From assembly GCA_949825025.1 (NCBI GenBank), contig OX463778.1, positions 45,711,829-45,775,828 of the forward strand: a stretch of DNA of 64,000 bases. Reading direction: 5' to 3'. The position numbers and the translations under genes are program-made. This DNA comes from Siphlonurus alternatus (lineage: Eukaryota; Arthropoda; Insecta; Ephemeroptera; Siphlonuridae). Under the pieces are notes generated by a model. The model made no database searches. It was given only the letters and a program-made list of their open reading frames with translations, and was not told where the DNA came from. Position 1 is the stretch's first letter. Each line of letters opens with the position of its first letter. This document shows positions 37,244 through 50,747 of this stretch, in pieces.

Positions 37244-39258
37244 TATATATATTTATATAGGTATGCAATATGAAGAAAATAATTATGGTAACGACAGATT
37301 GTAATTATTGCGAGCAAGAAGTAGAAGTACATACTTACTACCAAGAATATATTACAACAGCTAGCAAAATTGCTCGCGCAAATGTGTGTTGGATGAATGT
37401 TTGACGTCAAGAGCGATGGCTGCAGCAGTCTGCCATGGTTGGTCGGTATACTCCACCAAAGCACGCACTCAGTTTTGCAGCAGCTGTCACCCTGGCGGAC
37501 ACTGACATATCAACAAAGTAAGGCCACACCAATGAGTAATGAATACACCACAACCCATCAGAATAACCAGACAGACACCCACCCACTCGCGTGGCATATT
37601 TGTTCGTTGATGTGTACACATAAACATATATATATTTATTGTACAGTAACTAGTTATGTGTATCCATTCTTTTTACTGGGTAAATTAATAATGCTTATTA
37701 TAAAAACATGTTTTTATAAGAATAAACAATCATACATTAAAAATATAATATAATGCAATCATGATGATAATACTTCCTTCTCCTTTTTTTTTTTTTTTTT
37801 TTTAATGTGTTCATTCAAAAGTAAAACATACATGTACTGTTGCAAGTTAGAAATACAAGTTAGACCCCAAGAGTTTAGAAATCGTAAGCGGGGAACGTTA
37901 GTTTGTTATTTATGAATCGTGGACAAGATGGCAGAATTTAAGAAATTTTTTAAGTTTAAAGAGACACCTTCTAACGTATGAATAATTATTTATTGTTGAC
38001 AAAGCCTGTGGACTATATAATTTTTGTACTTCGACTTTACGGCAATAGTCTTTATGTGCTATGGGTGCCATTTTGGTGCTTCTGTATTGGTCCCCACCCT
38101 AAATATGTTACTATAAATGCATAAAATATATATTATTAATATTTTTAATTTTTTTTTTAAATTTGATTTTTAATATTAATAAATGAATGTATGCATTATG
38201 TGGGTGAAATAAAATAAGTAAATAAAAATTAAATAAGCAGAGCATTAGACAGAACTTGAATATGTCAATCGCACTTTAATAGGATATAGTTTTTAGGTAT
38301 AAATTAGATGTGCATGGCTTAGGATTTAAGCCATTAATATTTTCTTTGAACCTTTCTTAATTATAAGATAAGTGATCATATTTATCTTAATTTTAGTTAA
38401 TTCAATTAAAATTTTGAAGTTCGTGGTGCCCTATACAGTACAATGTAATATTTATAAGACAGTATTGGTAGGTATTTCATTCGAATTTTATAAACTATAT
38501 TTTTTGATATTATATAGAGCTGTGTAATATTGTTTTACTTTTTGTTAATAAGTTTGTTTATTGAAGAATCTTCAATAAAAATCTATGACTTTTTTTTTCA
38601 TGTAAGTACTTAGAGACAACACCAAAAATCAAGCTGAAATTCCTTTCTTCAGTTCATTTCTTATTTTGATCAATAAACTATCTCTTTTTTAATATATTTA
38701 AGCAGCAGAGGTGACAATTCTTAAAAATTAAGGGGATATTATTTTTCAAATGCATAAAAGGAAAACAATATTGGAGTTTTACATCAAGACATTCGCTGTA
38801 AAATTAACTGTAGTGTCCATTTGTGTCCAATGTACAATAAATTTACAATTTGAAAAGTTCCTTTCACCCCTTAAAAAGTGAACAATTTCATTTGTAAATG
38901 GACGATCCATCTCTGCAACAACAATTAATGATGACACTGGCTCGACCAGCATGCACCTGATCGCGAAATAAACATACATCTGCACGATACATTTTTTTTT
39001 TATTATTATTATATCCCCTTCAAACACCATACCTTATATTGTGATGTTTTTTCAACCGTTATGTTTATTTCAGCTTCTCTGCTTGTGTTATTTGTAGAAC
39101 AGAATAATGTTATCACACAATTCGAAACATTGAAACAAACTGAATCCCAATCAATAAAAATTGTTACGATTTGAGGTTGAATTATTATTTATAAAAGAAA
39201 TAAAAATAATTCTACGGTGCTGGTAAATTGTTTTCAATTGATATACTGCATCATAAAT

Positions 39259-39593
39259 CAGGTCCAGATCCAGGGAGGTGTCTGCAGACTGCAGCCCCCC
39301 TCCTTCCCGAAATTTCGGATTTAACATTGGACATTATGGCGCGATTCACGAAGCAGTTAACCAGGTTTTTAACCGCGTTTAGCTTAACCACGTTTTAACT
39401 ATACCTGTTTTACGTGTTAAACCACCCTAGTTAAACGTGGTTAAGCTAAACATGGTTAAGAAACCTGGATAACTGCTTCGTGAATCGCGCCCTATATATC
39501 TTAGGCATTTTCCCTACTCCATTTTTTTACCATTGGCGTAATTGAGACAGCTCCCCCCCCTCCCCCCGAAATTTGGTTCTGGATCCGCGCCTA
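39259..39593. mobile_element. hAT-type MITE interrupted by another MITE
   Basis: The same family as 17148-17314, with ends caggtccagatccagg and ctggatccgcgcct. It is split by the foldback at 39338-39491. Flanks tcataaat and tcataagc agree at 6 of 8. Confidence 0.75.
39338..39491. mobile_element. Foldback MITE with GGCGCGATTCACGAAG termini
   Basis: About 154 bp with nearly complete self-complementarity (ggcgcgattcacgaagcag ... ctgcttcgtgaatcgcgcc). It is inserted in the hAT-type MITE. Its TIR resembles that of the element at 31899. Confidence 0.8.
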
Positions 39594-42500
39594 TCATAAG
39601 CATAAAATAAATTTATTGAATTTTAATGTGTTACAGTTTATCATGGTTTATAATTATATTGCATTTTTTTTTATAATATATTTTTATTAAAAAAGTCAAA
39701 AATTAAATTTTATCAGAATATTATAAAATTATTTCTCAATATTAAAAAAATTATGTTATAATATATATTGTTAGCTGCAAAAAAAAATAATAAAAAATAA
39801 CGTGTAATTCGTAATTTAATTAATAATTAAATTAATTAAGTTAGAAATGAAATTTTCATCAATGATTTAGTTATGCATGACAAATTTGTACTTTTAGTGC
39901 ATTGTTACCAATGTTGCTGTCTTCTTTGTGTCGGTTCACATTTCATGTAACGTTCATATAGCTTTTCTTCTTTTCCTTGAAAGAGCTTTTCATATATATA
40001 GAACACAGATACACACAGATGAAGTAGATAAAGTAAGAGGGATGTGGGTAACAATGCCACCACGGCACGACATACTTGCCACCGTGTTCTATGTGTTATA
40101 AAAATGAAATGTTGAAGGACGTGCTGAAAACAGGAATACAAGTAGAACGTGAACCTATCTACACACACGTCTACATTGTATATTCAATTCTATACATTAC
40201 TTTAGATAGAGTGCACTTTTCTTCTAAAATATTCTATGAGAACTGAATGCAAATGCATATTTTTTTCAACAAAATGTACATTATAAATGAAATTTGTCCA
40301 ACGTAAATGTGTAATTTAAATTGCACTAAAATCTACAAAAATTTCGTCATAAAATTTATTAGTAAAGATTGAATGGCTTTTGTGAATGGACTTTATATAA
40401 GGTGCCTAAAATATGTTACTAATGAAATCGCTGAAACAATAGAAGTCGATTGATAGGACGCTTTTGCATAAGCTCGAACTGCTGCGGGCTGTACCGTACA
40501 GATCATGCAACCCAGCGGCAGCGCTCGCAGATCTGCTGGAATGTGGGCCCTCATTATGCGGTGCAGCCAGACGCCACGTAATGGTCTGAATTCTCACCAA
40601 GCAGAGCTAAGACCGCAAGGAACGCGAATACACTAGAATTTTCTATAATGACTCCTCGCAGTCCTCGCGCAGTCATGGAATTGTTTTTTAATCGTGCTCT
40701 ATGGGACCTTGATGATAAAAATAATATCCATCGGAATTCTACACATTTTTTGTTCTCGTACATATTTACCTACAAATTAATTTACTAATATATCATAAAA
40801 ATCGCTAGCAATAAGTTACAAATCTGTTGACATTATGCTGAATTGTACTGCATGGTATATATTCCTATACCATGTTTCATGACGAACACGAAGTACGAAG
40901 TACTATTCATATTTATTGATTATGTGACAGCTATATATAGAGCTAGACAGCTAGAGAGCTGACAGCAGGTTTGTGATTTCTTTCAATGGGAAACATAAAA
41001 ATTGAAATTATCATGCAGGATTATTTTGTAAATAAGTCAATTGATTTTTAAGAAGCTCTTGCACATTTACTGAATTTGATAATTAAAATTTTAATATAAA
41101 TATATAAATTTTTGTAAGAAATTTAAATAATATATATATGTATTATGCAATTAATTATTTATTATTTGTATTATACGTTCATTTTTAATTTGCACATTAT
41201 ATTAATGAACATTATTTTATTCTCTATCTACTCATTTTATAGATAAAATGTTTTAAAAAAGTTGGAAGAACACAATTATTCATATTAATTATGACTATAT
41301 AAAAAGTAAATCAACAATTGAAACGAAAATTAGTTAACAAAAATTACATCTAACAATTTGCAAGTAAGAACAATTAGAGCAATTAATTAATGTCCACTTA
41401 GTTTCATAGTAAGCTTTCACGTAAGCTTTCACATATTATTTTATTGATCCCTTTCATACAAAAACTATAACACACACAAATATATATCACCGAGATTGAA
41501 TTGTAAAATATAGGAAATTACGTTTATTAATTTTACTATCCATAATACGAGAGGGTATTATAGATAATATGATTCGTTCTATAGCCTCGGGTGGAACAAA
41601 TGTGAATGTCATTCTATCTACTACGAAGTGCAGATAGCGAGACGTGGACTGACAAGCACACAGTTTGCTGCATGGCCTCAGGGGCTCTTTCTATCCGCTT
41701 TGATAGTATGATTTGAGAGCGCATTGTTCAAACCAAGTGTCAATATGTAATAAGCGTATGGAAAATGAAGCTAAATAGCGCAAATTGATATGAATGTATG
41801 ATAAGTTTCACTGTCACTGCTTATATCAATTCAAAATTGCCATGAATACAATTTTTTTTATGATAAGTAAATTAAACCATTGACTGTATAGAGTATTAAT
41901 TTATGAAAATATTTAAATTGCAAACTAGCTTATATGTACACATTTTTTTACTGACAGATTAATAATGATGAAAACATTATTTAGTATGTAAAAGACATTA
42001 ATCTCTTTCAAGTTGTTTATAAAGGTTACAATTTTAAAATTGTTTAAACTTTAAAGAAAGAAAAGGCATTATTAATTGAAACTGTTAACATAAAAAACAT
42101 GATAAGCTTTTATTTTACTATTGTTACAAGTACAACAATCATGCATTAAAGCTCTTTGTCAAGCAAGAGGGTTTAGAAGATGTAGATTAAGAGGATATCA
42201 GGATAAGGATTTCTCAAAGGCTACAATAGCATGTAACAGATGGATTGGACTGCCTTAATTCTAGCATAAATCAGCATATTCACCCTAAGAGTTTGTTTTG
42301 GTTTGGAGGGTGGGTGTGAAGTCAAATCATTTAATCTCACTTTGTGTATTCTAGAGCAAGAAAGGAGGGAGGAAAGAGGTTCTATATAGCTTTGGCTTTG
42401 AGCAATTGACTTGGATATAGCAGATCCCTCACGTAGATATGGTAAGGCAAAGAGTTTGGTATTTGCTGGACCCGGCGAGGCGCACCAAGCATGAGGGAGG

Positions 42501-42641
42501 AGGAAAAAGCAAATAGATAGGTCGGCTTAATAGCTATAGCTACTATACTGTATAGTGAAACGATGAATGTACCTTAGGTTCATTTTTCTATAAAATAGTA
42601 ATAGTAAGGAGTAAAATCAATGTATTTTTTTCATCGCACAG

Positions 42642-42827
42642 ATTGTAAGTCAGACCCGCTTGGACGCCAGCCCTTTTCCTGGTCGCACTTATTGCCACCA
42701 CGTCCATATTGACCTTCGCAGTGGCTGCGAGCTGAGAGATGACCTATACGCTCTACGTGATCTGACAAACATTCATCAAGCTTTCCTCTCGCTGCTGCAC
42801 TTGACAAACCGCAGACGACGCAGCTAG
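42642..42827 (+). CDS. Terminal coding exon, probably of the 18.9-kb gene
   Basis: After a good acceptor (tttttttcatcgcacag) one frame stays open for 61 codons to TAG at 42825-42827, with AATAAA 29 nt further on (42856-42861). It encodes TRLDASPFPGRTYCHH, VHIDLRSGCELRDDL, YALRDLTNIHQAF and a basic tail LTNRRRRS. Composition is clearly coding-like. Phase 0 at its start fits the exon ending at 29414. An alternative acceptor after gtaagtcag, 12 nt in, keeps the same frame. Assignment to the same gene as the exon at 18896 is inferred from strand, phase and the lack of another candidate start. Confidence 0.6.
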   Translation: MVSQTRLDASPFPGRTYCHHVHIDLRSGCELRDDLYALRDLTNIHQAFLSLLHLTNRRRRS

Positions 42828-42855
42828 TCTAGCTGATTGTAGGAGAGTCGTGCAA

Positions 42856-42861
42856 AATAAA
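42856..42861 (+). terminator. AATAAA polyadenylation signal
   Basis: Canonical hexamer 29 nt after the TAG of the terminal exon. A second AATAAA-like site lies near 42951. Confidence 0.5.
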
Positions 42862-43135
42862 TATCCGGATTCTACCAATATTAAAACCCAGTGACCCCTG
42901 GAGTGAACACTTCACACTGCAAATACCTACCATAATGAAAGCTCTATCGTAATAAAATACTGCTTTATCTTCACGTAGTTAATTTGGATTTATATCTGAA
43001 ATAAATGAAGAAACCATCTACATTTTTATATTTTTCACTTCTAATATATTCTTTACATTAAAATTATATTATATATTTATTATTTATGTATGAACGACAT
43101 GAATATTTATGCATGGTATATTACTGCTGATAAAT

Positions 43136-43136
<1 letters not shown>

Positions 43137-43192
<56 letters not shown>
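43137..43192. repeat. (GA)n microsatellite
   Basis: Uninterrupted GA run; the RERERE open frame over it is an artefact. Confidence 0.95.
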
Positions 43193-43194
<2 letters not shown>

Positions 43195-43842
43195 ATTTTT
43201 TTTTGCTATATTTTTGTTTTTTTTGCTTTTTTACATTTTTTCCCCTTACCGTTTAAACAACACTTCGTAGATTTTTTTTATTGTGTGTCTTCATCATACA
43301 TTTATATAATATGATATGCAATGTTATCTATAACGCAGGCTAACATTCTAACTCATAGTTATATTATATAATTTATAGTAATTAATAATATCAAAGTGCA
43401 AATATTTTTTATAACTTCATTTTTTATATAGTAGTACTGCATTAATGTTGTCTTTACAGGTTCAGAAAAATTATAATAAAATTAAATGTAGAAAAAGTCA
43501 TGATATAAAAATGTGCTAAAAGGAACGTCTTTAAATCTCAAGGGAATAGTTTTTATAACGTGCACATGCAAACTCAGAAGACGCTGGTGCTCATTAGAAT
43601 AATGCTGCTGGTGTCTCTTCGTATGGCTGGTGGGTGGCGTCAATCAGCAACGGCGGCGACGACGCGTCATTATCAGCAGCAATCGAGTTTTTTGCAGCCA
43701 CCCGCTCACTTCTGAAGTATAGCAGCAGCCACCGCCAGTGCTCCCCTCCCCCAAGAAAGCACTTCACACCCCAGGAACTTGAGCAGGGCTGCAGACATTT
43801 CACCTCGCGCCAACACCAGCAATTTGCTGCAAAAAAAAAAAA

Positions 43843-43879
<37 letters not shown>

Positions 43880-45032
43880 AAGACTTTAAAAGTTTTTTTT
43901 ATCAAAATGAGGTTACCAGCTAGTTGCTTGTAATCTAAAATAAAATAATAAGAGCCATAAAACATATACTTAAATAATATGTTATACATAATAGAGGTAA
44001 GTAATTAAAACACCAAATTTTATAATACATATAGCACCAGCAATTTACTTATTTTTAAATTAAAATTTAAGGCGACGTAAAAAAATTTAATGCCAGTTGC
44101 GCAAAGGATAAGTGCTTTTTGGATATACGAGTACTCTCCAGGTGCTTGAGACTTTTACATTATAAATCCTCAGGTGCTTCGAGTGTTGGACTCGTGTGAT
44201 GAAGCTTTATGCATTTTGATGCATTTTGCTGTGTTACTGATATGTATGGTGTGTAGGCTTCAAGCTTTACAGTCAATATAATACCGTATATATTTGAGTT
44301 TTACACCTTTTTGCTGTTTTTATACTACAAGCGTATGAAAACCGTATGAAAACACTATATTGCAAAACCATATATACAAAAACTCCTAAATTTTTTATAA
44401 CAATATATAATCAGGTGAAGTATAACTCCTTTGTAAAAAACTTCTTACCTTGTTTATCTTTTGTAGCAAAGGTGATATTGTTTATAGGAACAGGAATTTA
44501 TATTATAATAAAAGCTGTTATATATTTACAGTACCCGTATTTACATGCGCTCAATAAGAGCTGAGAAGAGATATATATCGTCGTCGACGCAGCACAGTAT
44601 ATACTTCTTGGATATATATAATTATACGCGCAACATTTTGTGCCTGTACCCTCTGTTGTACAGCCGGCAAAAGCGTAGGCTGCCGCCTGTCTGCTGTCAT
44701 ATGTATATAAGAGCTACTTGCTGGGCCGTAACCACATGAAAGCTGCGGGCCTTTCTGCAACGACACAAAAGATCAGAGCGATGAATGAGACTCATGGTGT
44801 GCTTGCTTTCACACGTAGAATGAGAAGAATGGCGTATTTAGAATCCCACCATGCAGCATATATCCCATCCCACTCACCGCTATATGGCTCGTATTTCGTT
44901 TACATATATATCCCTCCCCCAATATTTTTTTTCTGTAAAATTGCAGATTTTATTTCTTCCCAGAGTTTAATATAATACTGAATATTTGTCAATATTTAGA
45001 TGCTTTTGAGCTATGCAATTATTATTTTTTAA

Positions 45033-45352
45033 CCGGGCACTTGACGCAGTGGTATGCAATGCGGATCCGATTCGGATGCACGTGAGCACACCGCTAAACT
45101 TTTCAATTTTCAACATGGTGGTAACTAAGGTTAACATCCACTCGTGGATTCGGGAGGTTATTGATGGCATCCTCCATCAATTGCTGCTGACCATCCTGAC
45201 TGAGGTTTCCATGTTTTTCTCAGTTACAGCCAGGCGAATGCTGGGATGGATTGCCATAGGCCATGGCCGCTATCTAGTTTATGTAAGGGACACACAAAAC
45301 CCTAATATAAGCAATATGCTCGGTCGGATTCATGAAAATCCGAGAAGTTAAA
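45033..45352 (+). mobile_element. Diverged SINE sharing the core domain
   Basis: The middle (catcctgactgaggtttcca, then gggatggattgccata and ggccatggccgc) matches the core of the 5S-headed SINEs, but the head (cttgacgcagtggtatgcaatg) is only loosely similar and the standard tail is missing. It is either an old copy or a relative with a replaced head. Confidence 0.5.
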
Positions 45353-45845
45353 ATTAGTCACTTAATTGTGACCAAGGTACCTTAATTACATCTGATCAGT
45401 TAAAGCAAATAATTTTTAAAACGGCGTACAGTACTGTATAAAGGCACAGCCTACAAAATTATGCATTTATATTTTATGTTTATGCATAAACATAAAATAT
45501 AAGCTGCAGTCTCTCAATAAATCGCACGCGTTCACAGCATGTGTTTTTAAAATTAAGAACGTATATGCAACGAGTTGTAGCCGCGTGCTTTCTTTTGTAT
45601 CCATCCAGTGATGCTAATACGATCGTATGAGACGTATGATTATATAAAAAAAAAAACAGCTTGGAATTTTTATCATATGAATTAAGTCATGCAGTGATAC
45701 CGTACGATACGATAAGAAAAAGGCAGTGTGCGACCCGCCTATATATTATATAATAAGTTATTTCCCACCCGCGCGCCCACAACACATTCAGTTCAAAAAT
45801 CGGATGTAATTTTTCCATTACATACTTCATTTAGTACAGTGTAAA

Positions 45846-45848
<3 letters not shown>

Positions 45849-45905
<57 letters not shown>
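45849..45905. repeat. (AT)n microsatellite
   Basis: TA run followed by a short (CA)n. Confidence 0.9.
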
Positions 45906-45916
<11 letters not shown>

Positions 45917-46252
45917 GTATATGAAATGTACAGTTTCTAATTATAATGTTTATAGTAACATATCTTAATACTCTAATCTGTATATATATATATGAAAGTC
46001 ATGAAACCAATCTCCGTGGATTACTCGATCAAAAAGTATAACGCTCTAATATAAAATAAAGCACAAACGGCTAAATGTATATATGTATATACTAAACCAA
46101 TCTTGCTAACTCTGCACATGATTCAAATTATATAGATGCCGTAGCTTTCCCGGTTCTAATTGAAAATATCTGCTCTGCTGTAAATACAAAGTGCTCTAAT
46201 TTGTTTCGATGTTATACATAAATATTTGAAAAATAAATATTTTATTGAGTGG

Positions 46253-46254
<2 letters not shown>

Positions 46255-46339
<85 letters not shown>
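46255..46339. repeat. (CT)n microsatellite
   Basis: About 85 bp of CT repeats. Confidence 0.95.
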
Positions 46340-46342
<3 letters not shown>

Positions 46343-48527
46343 CCATTTTGTTCCAGTGAATGAATGATTTTTTTTTTGCACTCAACAAAGATACCATTAA
46401 AACTTAAAACTTTATCATCGATTTCTTGCAGCTACAGAAAGAAAAATATTGAAGAGCCAATGCTATTTTATGTCAAGTACACAGTTCTTTTCATTTAATA
46501 ACCTTAATATTTTTTCATAAAATAATTTTTATTCAAGTTGCTTTGAAACTGCTTGCTTGTTAATTAATTAATTTGTTCATTATATTATAATTGAATATTA
46601 TATATTATAGTTAATGTATAAGATATTCATTTTATTTTTTATTTTAGAACTTCTTTTTGGTTGTACATGACAATCATATGTTCACGTCAAAGTTGGACAT
46701 TCACAAAACATAAATACACACACATTTATATAATATAAGATACTGTATATATACAATCAAACATAAGCACTGACAATAAGGAGAAAGAAATTAATTTATT
46801 TTAAGTGCTTTACGAGTCAATAGTATAGTCAGGCAATATGTAAGAATGTAAGTCTACATTGCAGTATAATTATTATAGTAAAAATGTTAACATATTTACA
46901 GTGTAAATAATTCAACAATACACCGTAATACGTATAGTTGAATATAGGGTCTGCTATCATATATTTTATATAGTACTCGAATATTTCACTAGCACATTAC
47001 TGAAGTAATAGAGCTCTATATATTTCTTATTTAGTGGCAAGAATCCAGACTTTTAAAGTTTAATAGCATTTTAAATCTTATATAAAAGTACATATCTCTT
47101 TAGTACTATATAAATATATTACAAAGGTGACTATAGAATCCTTTAAGCCTGCTTGCAGAAAAAAAAAAAAAAAAAAAACTAAAAAGGCGTTTATTTTTTC
47201 CCCTTGCTATTATAAGAAATCGATGAAAACATTTGTTGCTACTATAAACTTTGTACAGCAGGAAGTGTTGTTCAACAAAGTCCATGCAAGATTGTCACTG
47301 ATGAATAATTCAAACTGGAAACGCTGCTGTGTTCCATCAACCAGGCTGTAGCAATTAGTCTCATGAATAAGACGAGCGACTGCATGCTTTTGTATGCCAA
47401 TGTACACAACGCCCTCGAGTAATTTACGTAAGGAAACAATTCATTTAAAATAAGACAACCAGTGTAGAATTGGTGTTAATACAACTAGCACGCATTTACT
47501 CGGAGCATGTCTTCATATTTCTGTAAATGTAGTAATTAGATTTTAGTGTTTAATAAGCGAGATATTAACTGAACAAGTTTCAATTTACATTGATAATTAA
47601 CCAACATAAACATTAAGAAATATTAACAACAAAAAATAACTGTACTTTGATTTACTGAAATGTTATTATTAAAGGAACAAAATGCAGTCATCAGCATTTC
47701 GAAATTAAAGTTATGTATTGAAAGTAATTAATTTTGCAAAATATGTTAAAAAATGGTTTTTGCAAATAAAATAATTTTTACATTTCTGTAAATTAGCACC
47801 ATATACGTGTTCTCCATGATAGTCGAACGCAGATGAAATTAAAAACACGTCAGTACGCTTTTTTCCAAGGCACGGAGAGTGTCATGTACACGGTCACCTC
47901 GGGTTTCTAGTCCCCTCTCGCTGCACTACCGAGCTACTTAGTTGCCCGCAGCCCACAAATGGATCTGGTTGCTCGCTTGTTCTGCTAGTGGCGGGGCGTG
48001 AACTTTGGAGGAAGCAAATGGCTTCGATTCACAATGAACAAAAGTGAAAAGTTTCAAGCTTGTGCTACATAAAGTTAAAAGCAACGAAACCTAACGTAAC
48101 TTGCACACCACCGACAAAAGAAAAGAAAAAAAAGACTAGAAAAAAATGGTGCATATTTGAAAGTGTCCAAAATCATGATTTTAAAACTAAATTCAAGGTC
48201 GGAAGAAATTATAAAAATTAATCGAATTCATACAAAAATTTGTCAATGTTGTGTAATTTCGCATAGACACTATACAAACTATTACAAACAGTCTACTATA
48301 GAGTTGTATAGTAAATGTTCTAAATCTAATAATTAGGCAAGTATTATAGTATTTGTTTTGAGCTGTCACAATAACTATTGCATGCACATATAGTTGTTTA
48401 TCTTCGTAGATAGAACAGTTACAACATGAAAACAATGTTTTATTAATATTAGTGAATTAAAACACATTACTAACATGCATCAACAAAACGCATTGAGATT
48501 AAAAAATGATAACAAAAGAAAAGCTTT

Positions 48528-48532
<5 letters not shown>

Positions 48533-48601
<69 letters not shown>
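48533..48601. repeat. (AT)n microsatellite
   Basis: Nearly pure TA run of about 70 bp. Confidence 0.9.
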
Positions 48602-48604
<3 letters not shown>

Positions 48605-49412
48605 CCATTGTAAAGAATATTTTTCCTCGAATATCACTTCTATATCAACACATAACACTCTATTATACACGCTGTTGACGCTGTATATTCAGTTTTACAT
48701 AAAACTTGTAATGTAACCTTGATACTTTCTGTTGCTAAAAACTAAAAATGGAGTACATATATAGTATTGTCAATTTCTGTTTCACCTAAAAATTGCCGAG
48801 TCTCCTCAAAAGTTTGCAACCATTTGAGAGTCGATGTAACGCTGGTTGCTGTACCAAAGCATTAAGTACACGATAAACGACTTTAAGTACTAAATCAAGA
48901 TAGTATAATATATTATAATAATTAAAGTATCATTGTATGCAACATAGCAATTCCTAAAACTCACTTCTCTTTTCCTAGTTTTCCTACATCAAGATGTGTC
49001 ATTTGCAACTCAATCGGTAACAAATATCATAACAAAAAATGTGCTAGACATCTGTTGAAAGGTCACATACATGCGTAGTGTTGATCGATCTCACGTAACA
49101 ACAAAATACTGACATTTGAGAAGTTATTGACAGGCATCACCAAAATGAAAATATATTATTAGGTAGCAAAGACATTGGTATTCTGAATTATGTGATATGC
49201 ACTCAAACTATTAATCAATCAATCAATTTGTAAATAATTCTGTTGGATTAATTAACCACTAATTAAATTACATTTTATGTACATTAATTTAACAAAATAA
49301 AATCAGTCATTATGAGTATTATGAGTGTATATACTTGATTAGGTTGAAGATATTCTGCATTACATTGTAAATTATATAAATTATTTAACTCTACTTCATT
49401 AATATTATAATG

Positions 49413-49649
49413 CGGAGTACCGACCTCAATTTTTTTATTGCAGAAATGGATAGAGGGTGCAAAGTTATGATACTCTGATTTTTTTAATAAAAGATAGGAC
49501 CCAAAAGGGACGTGGATTCGAACCCGACCTCGCCAAAACTTTTTAGCAATACTTCCCGGTCCCTAAAAAATCTGAAAAAAATCAGAGTAACATAACTTTT
49601 CATTCTTTATCCATTTCTGCTATAAAAAATTTTGAGGTCGATACTCCAT
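49413..49649. mobile_element. Foldback MITE with GGAGTAYCGACCTCAA termini
   Basis: Termini ggagtaccgacctcaa and ttgaggtcgatactcc, inner arms ttgcagaaatggatagaggg and gattttttt, related to the internal part of the ATGGACAAC family. Confidence 0.7.
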
Positions 49650-49668
49650 TGTAAAATGCAACTGCATT

Positions 49669-49702
<34 letters not shown>

Positions 49703-50489
49703 AAAAAAAAAAACAACTTAACACCGTATATATAATTATGGCATCAAAGGTATGTAGCAATTACTATCAAATGACCAATGAGTTTCAGTACGAGTTTCTC
49801 AAACTCTTGGGGTCTACAGAATATATTTTTATGTAATATGTACTTAATTTGTCTGTTTTATGAATTAATTAATTTATAAAAATAAATAAATAAATTAAAT
49901 TAAATAATTGTTATAAATTAAACATTTGAAAAAATTAACAAATATTTCGGGCTTTACTTATTTAAATTTGATAATTTCTAGAAGAGCTCAACTCGAAAAA
50001 AGCAAACCCCGATGAAAAGTTTTATTTCGGGCTTTGCTCACTGTTTTGATCATTTCTAGAAGTGCTCAAAGCAAAATTAAAAATAATAATTGGAAATTGT
50101 GCCATATTATAGTAATAAATAATAAAACAATAAAATAATGTAAATTTAATAATATTATATATCACTTTTTTAATTAATTTATAAAAATACAAATTTAACT
50201 TTAGCAAAGCATGCGTATAGTATTTTTTTGTTAAAACATTTCTTTTTGCATTATTCAAGTCATACTGAAAAATACGATTTTGTCACACTTCTTATTGTAT
50301 GTATGTATATTGTATGTTAGTTAACTTAAATAAATTTATTACAGCTGATATATTATAAAATAATTTTCTAACTTATTTTATAGAACTTGCTAATAAGCAA
50401 AGAGCTCTTCAAGATAGTACCAAACCTATCAATTAAAAAAAGAAATTAAAATTTAAGCCTGTAAAATAAATAATTATTATACTTGATTA

Positions 50490-50747
50490 TAAACTGATCA
50501 TTAACTTGACTTATTTTTGCAGGGATTACTATCATGAAATTTTAAATTACATCTTATTTTTTTCTTTGCACAACATTTTTTAGATTGACAACCTTTCTTG
50601 CAGTTGCAAAACAAAACCTTGCTTTGAATTGACTAATGCTGCTGCTGATCTGAGAGACTCTTTTCTTTGTCATTGTGTAGTACGTCGTCTGAACTTAGAA
50701 ATTTTTCATCTGGAAACTGAAATTCATTGCTAGAGTATAATTGTAAA
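50490..50747 (-). pseudogene. Relic with CXC-type cysteine motif in the left arm only
   Basis: Read on the minus strand, the extra left-arm segment gives LFCNCKKGCQSKKCCAKKK, then CNLKFHDSNPCKNKSS and a stop. The CNCKKGC-x-SKxC ... NPCKN pattern is like the CXC (TSO1/tesmin-type) zinc-binding motif often found at the end of transposon-encoded proteins. Upstream in frame is DEKFLSSDDVLHNDKEKS, separated by one stop. Probably the remains of a transposon ORF. Confidence 0.5.

Larger units (their letters stand above)
36590..42520. other. Further GC-richer islands before the terminal exon
   Basis: Islands at about 36,595-36,795, 37,380-37,620, 40,400-40,690, 41,580-41,720 and 42,150-42,500. Between them lie AT-rich sequence, microsatellites and the MITEs at 39.3 kb. 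No gene is supported on either strand. Confidence 0.3.
42900..49400. other. Intergenic region without supported genes
   Basis: AT-rich sequence with microsatellites, a SINE-like copy at 45.0 kb, a 34-bp palindrome near 45,465-45,500 (tattttatgtttatgcataa) and GC-richer islands at 43,560-43,830, 44,550-44,880 and 47,820-48,040. Open frames here lack splice or homology support. Confidence 0.4.

Noticed and set aside
46196..46381. Open frame with a long RERERE repeat (also at 43090, 56777)
   Set aside because: It is the translation of (GA)n/(CT)n microsatellites; no start context, splice site or domain.
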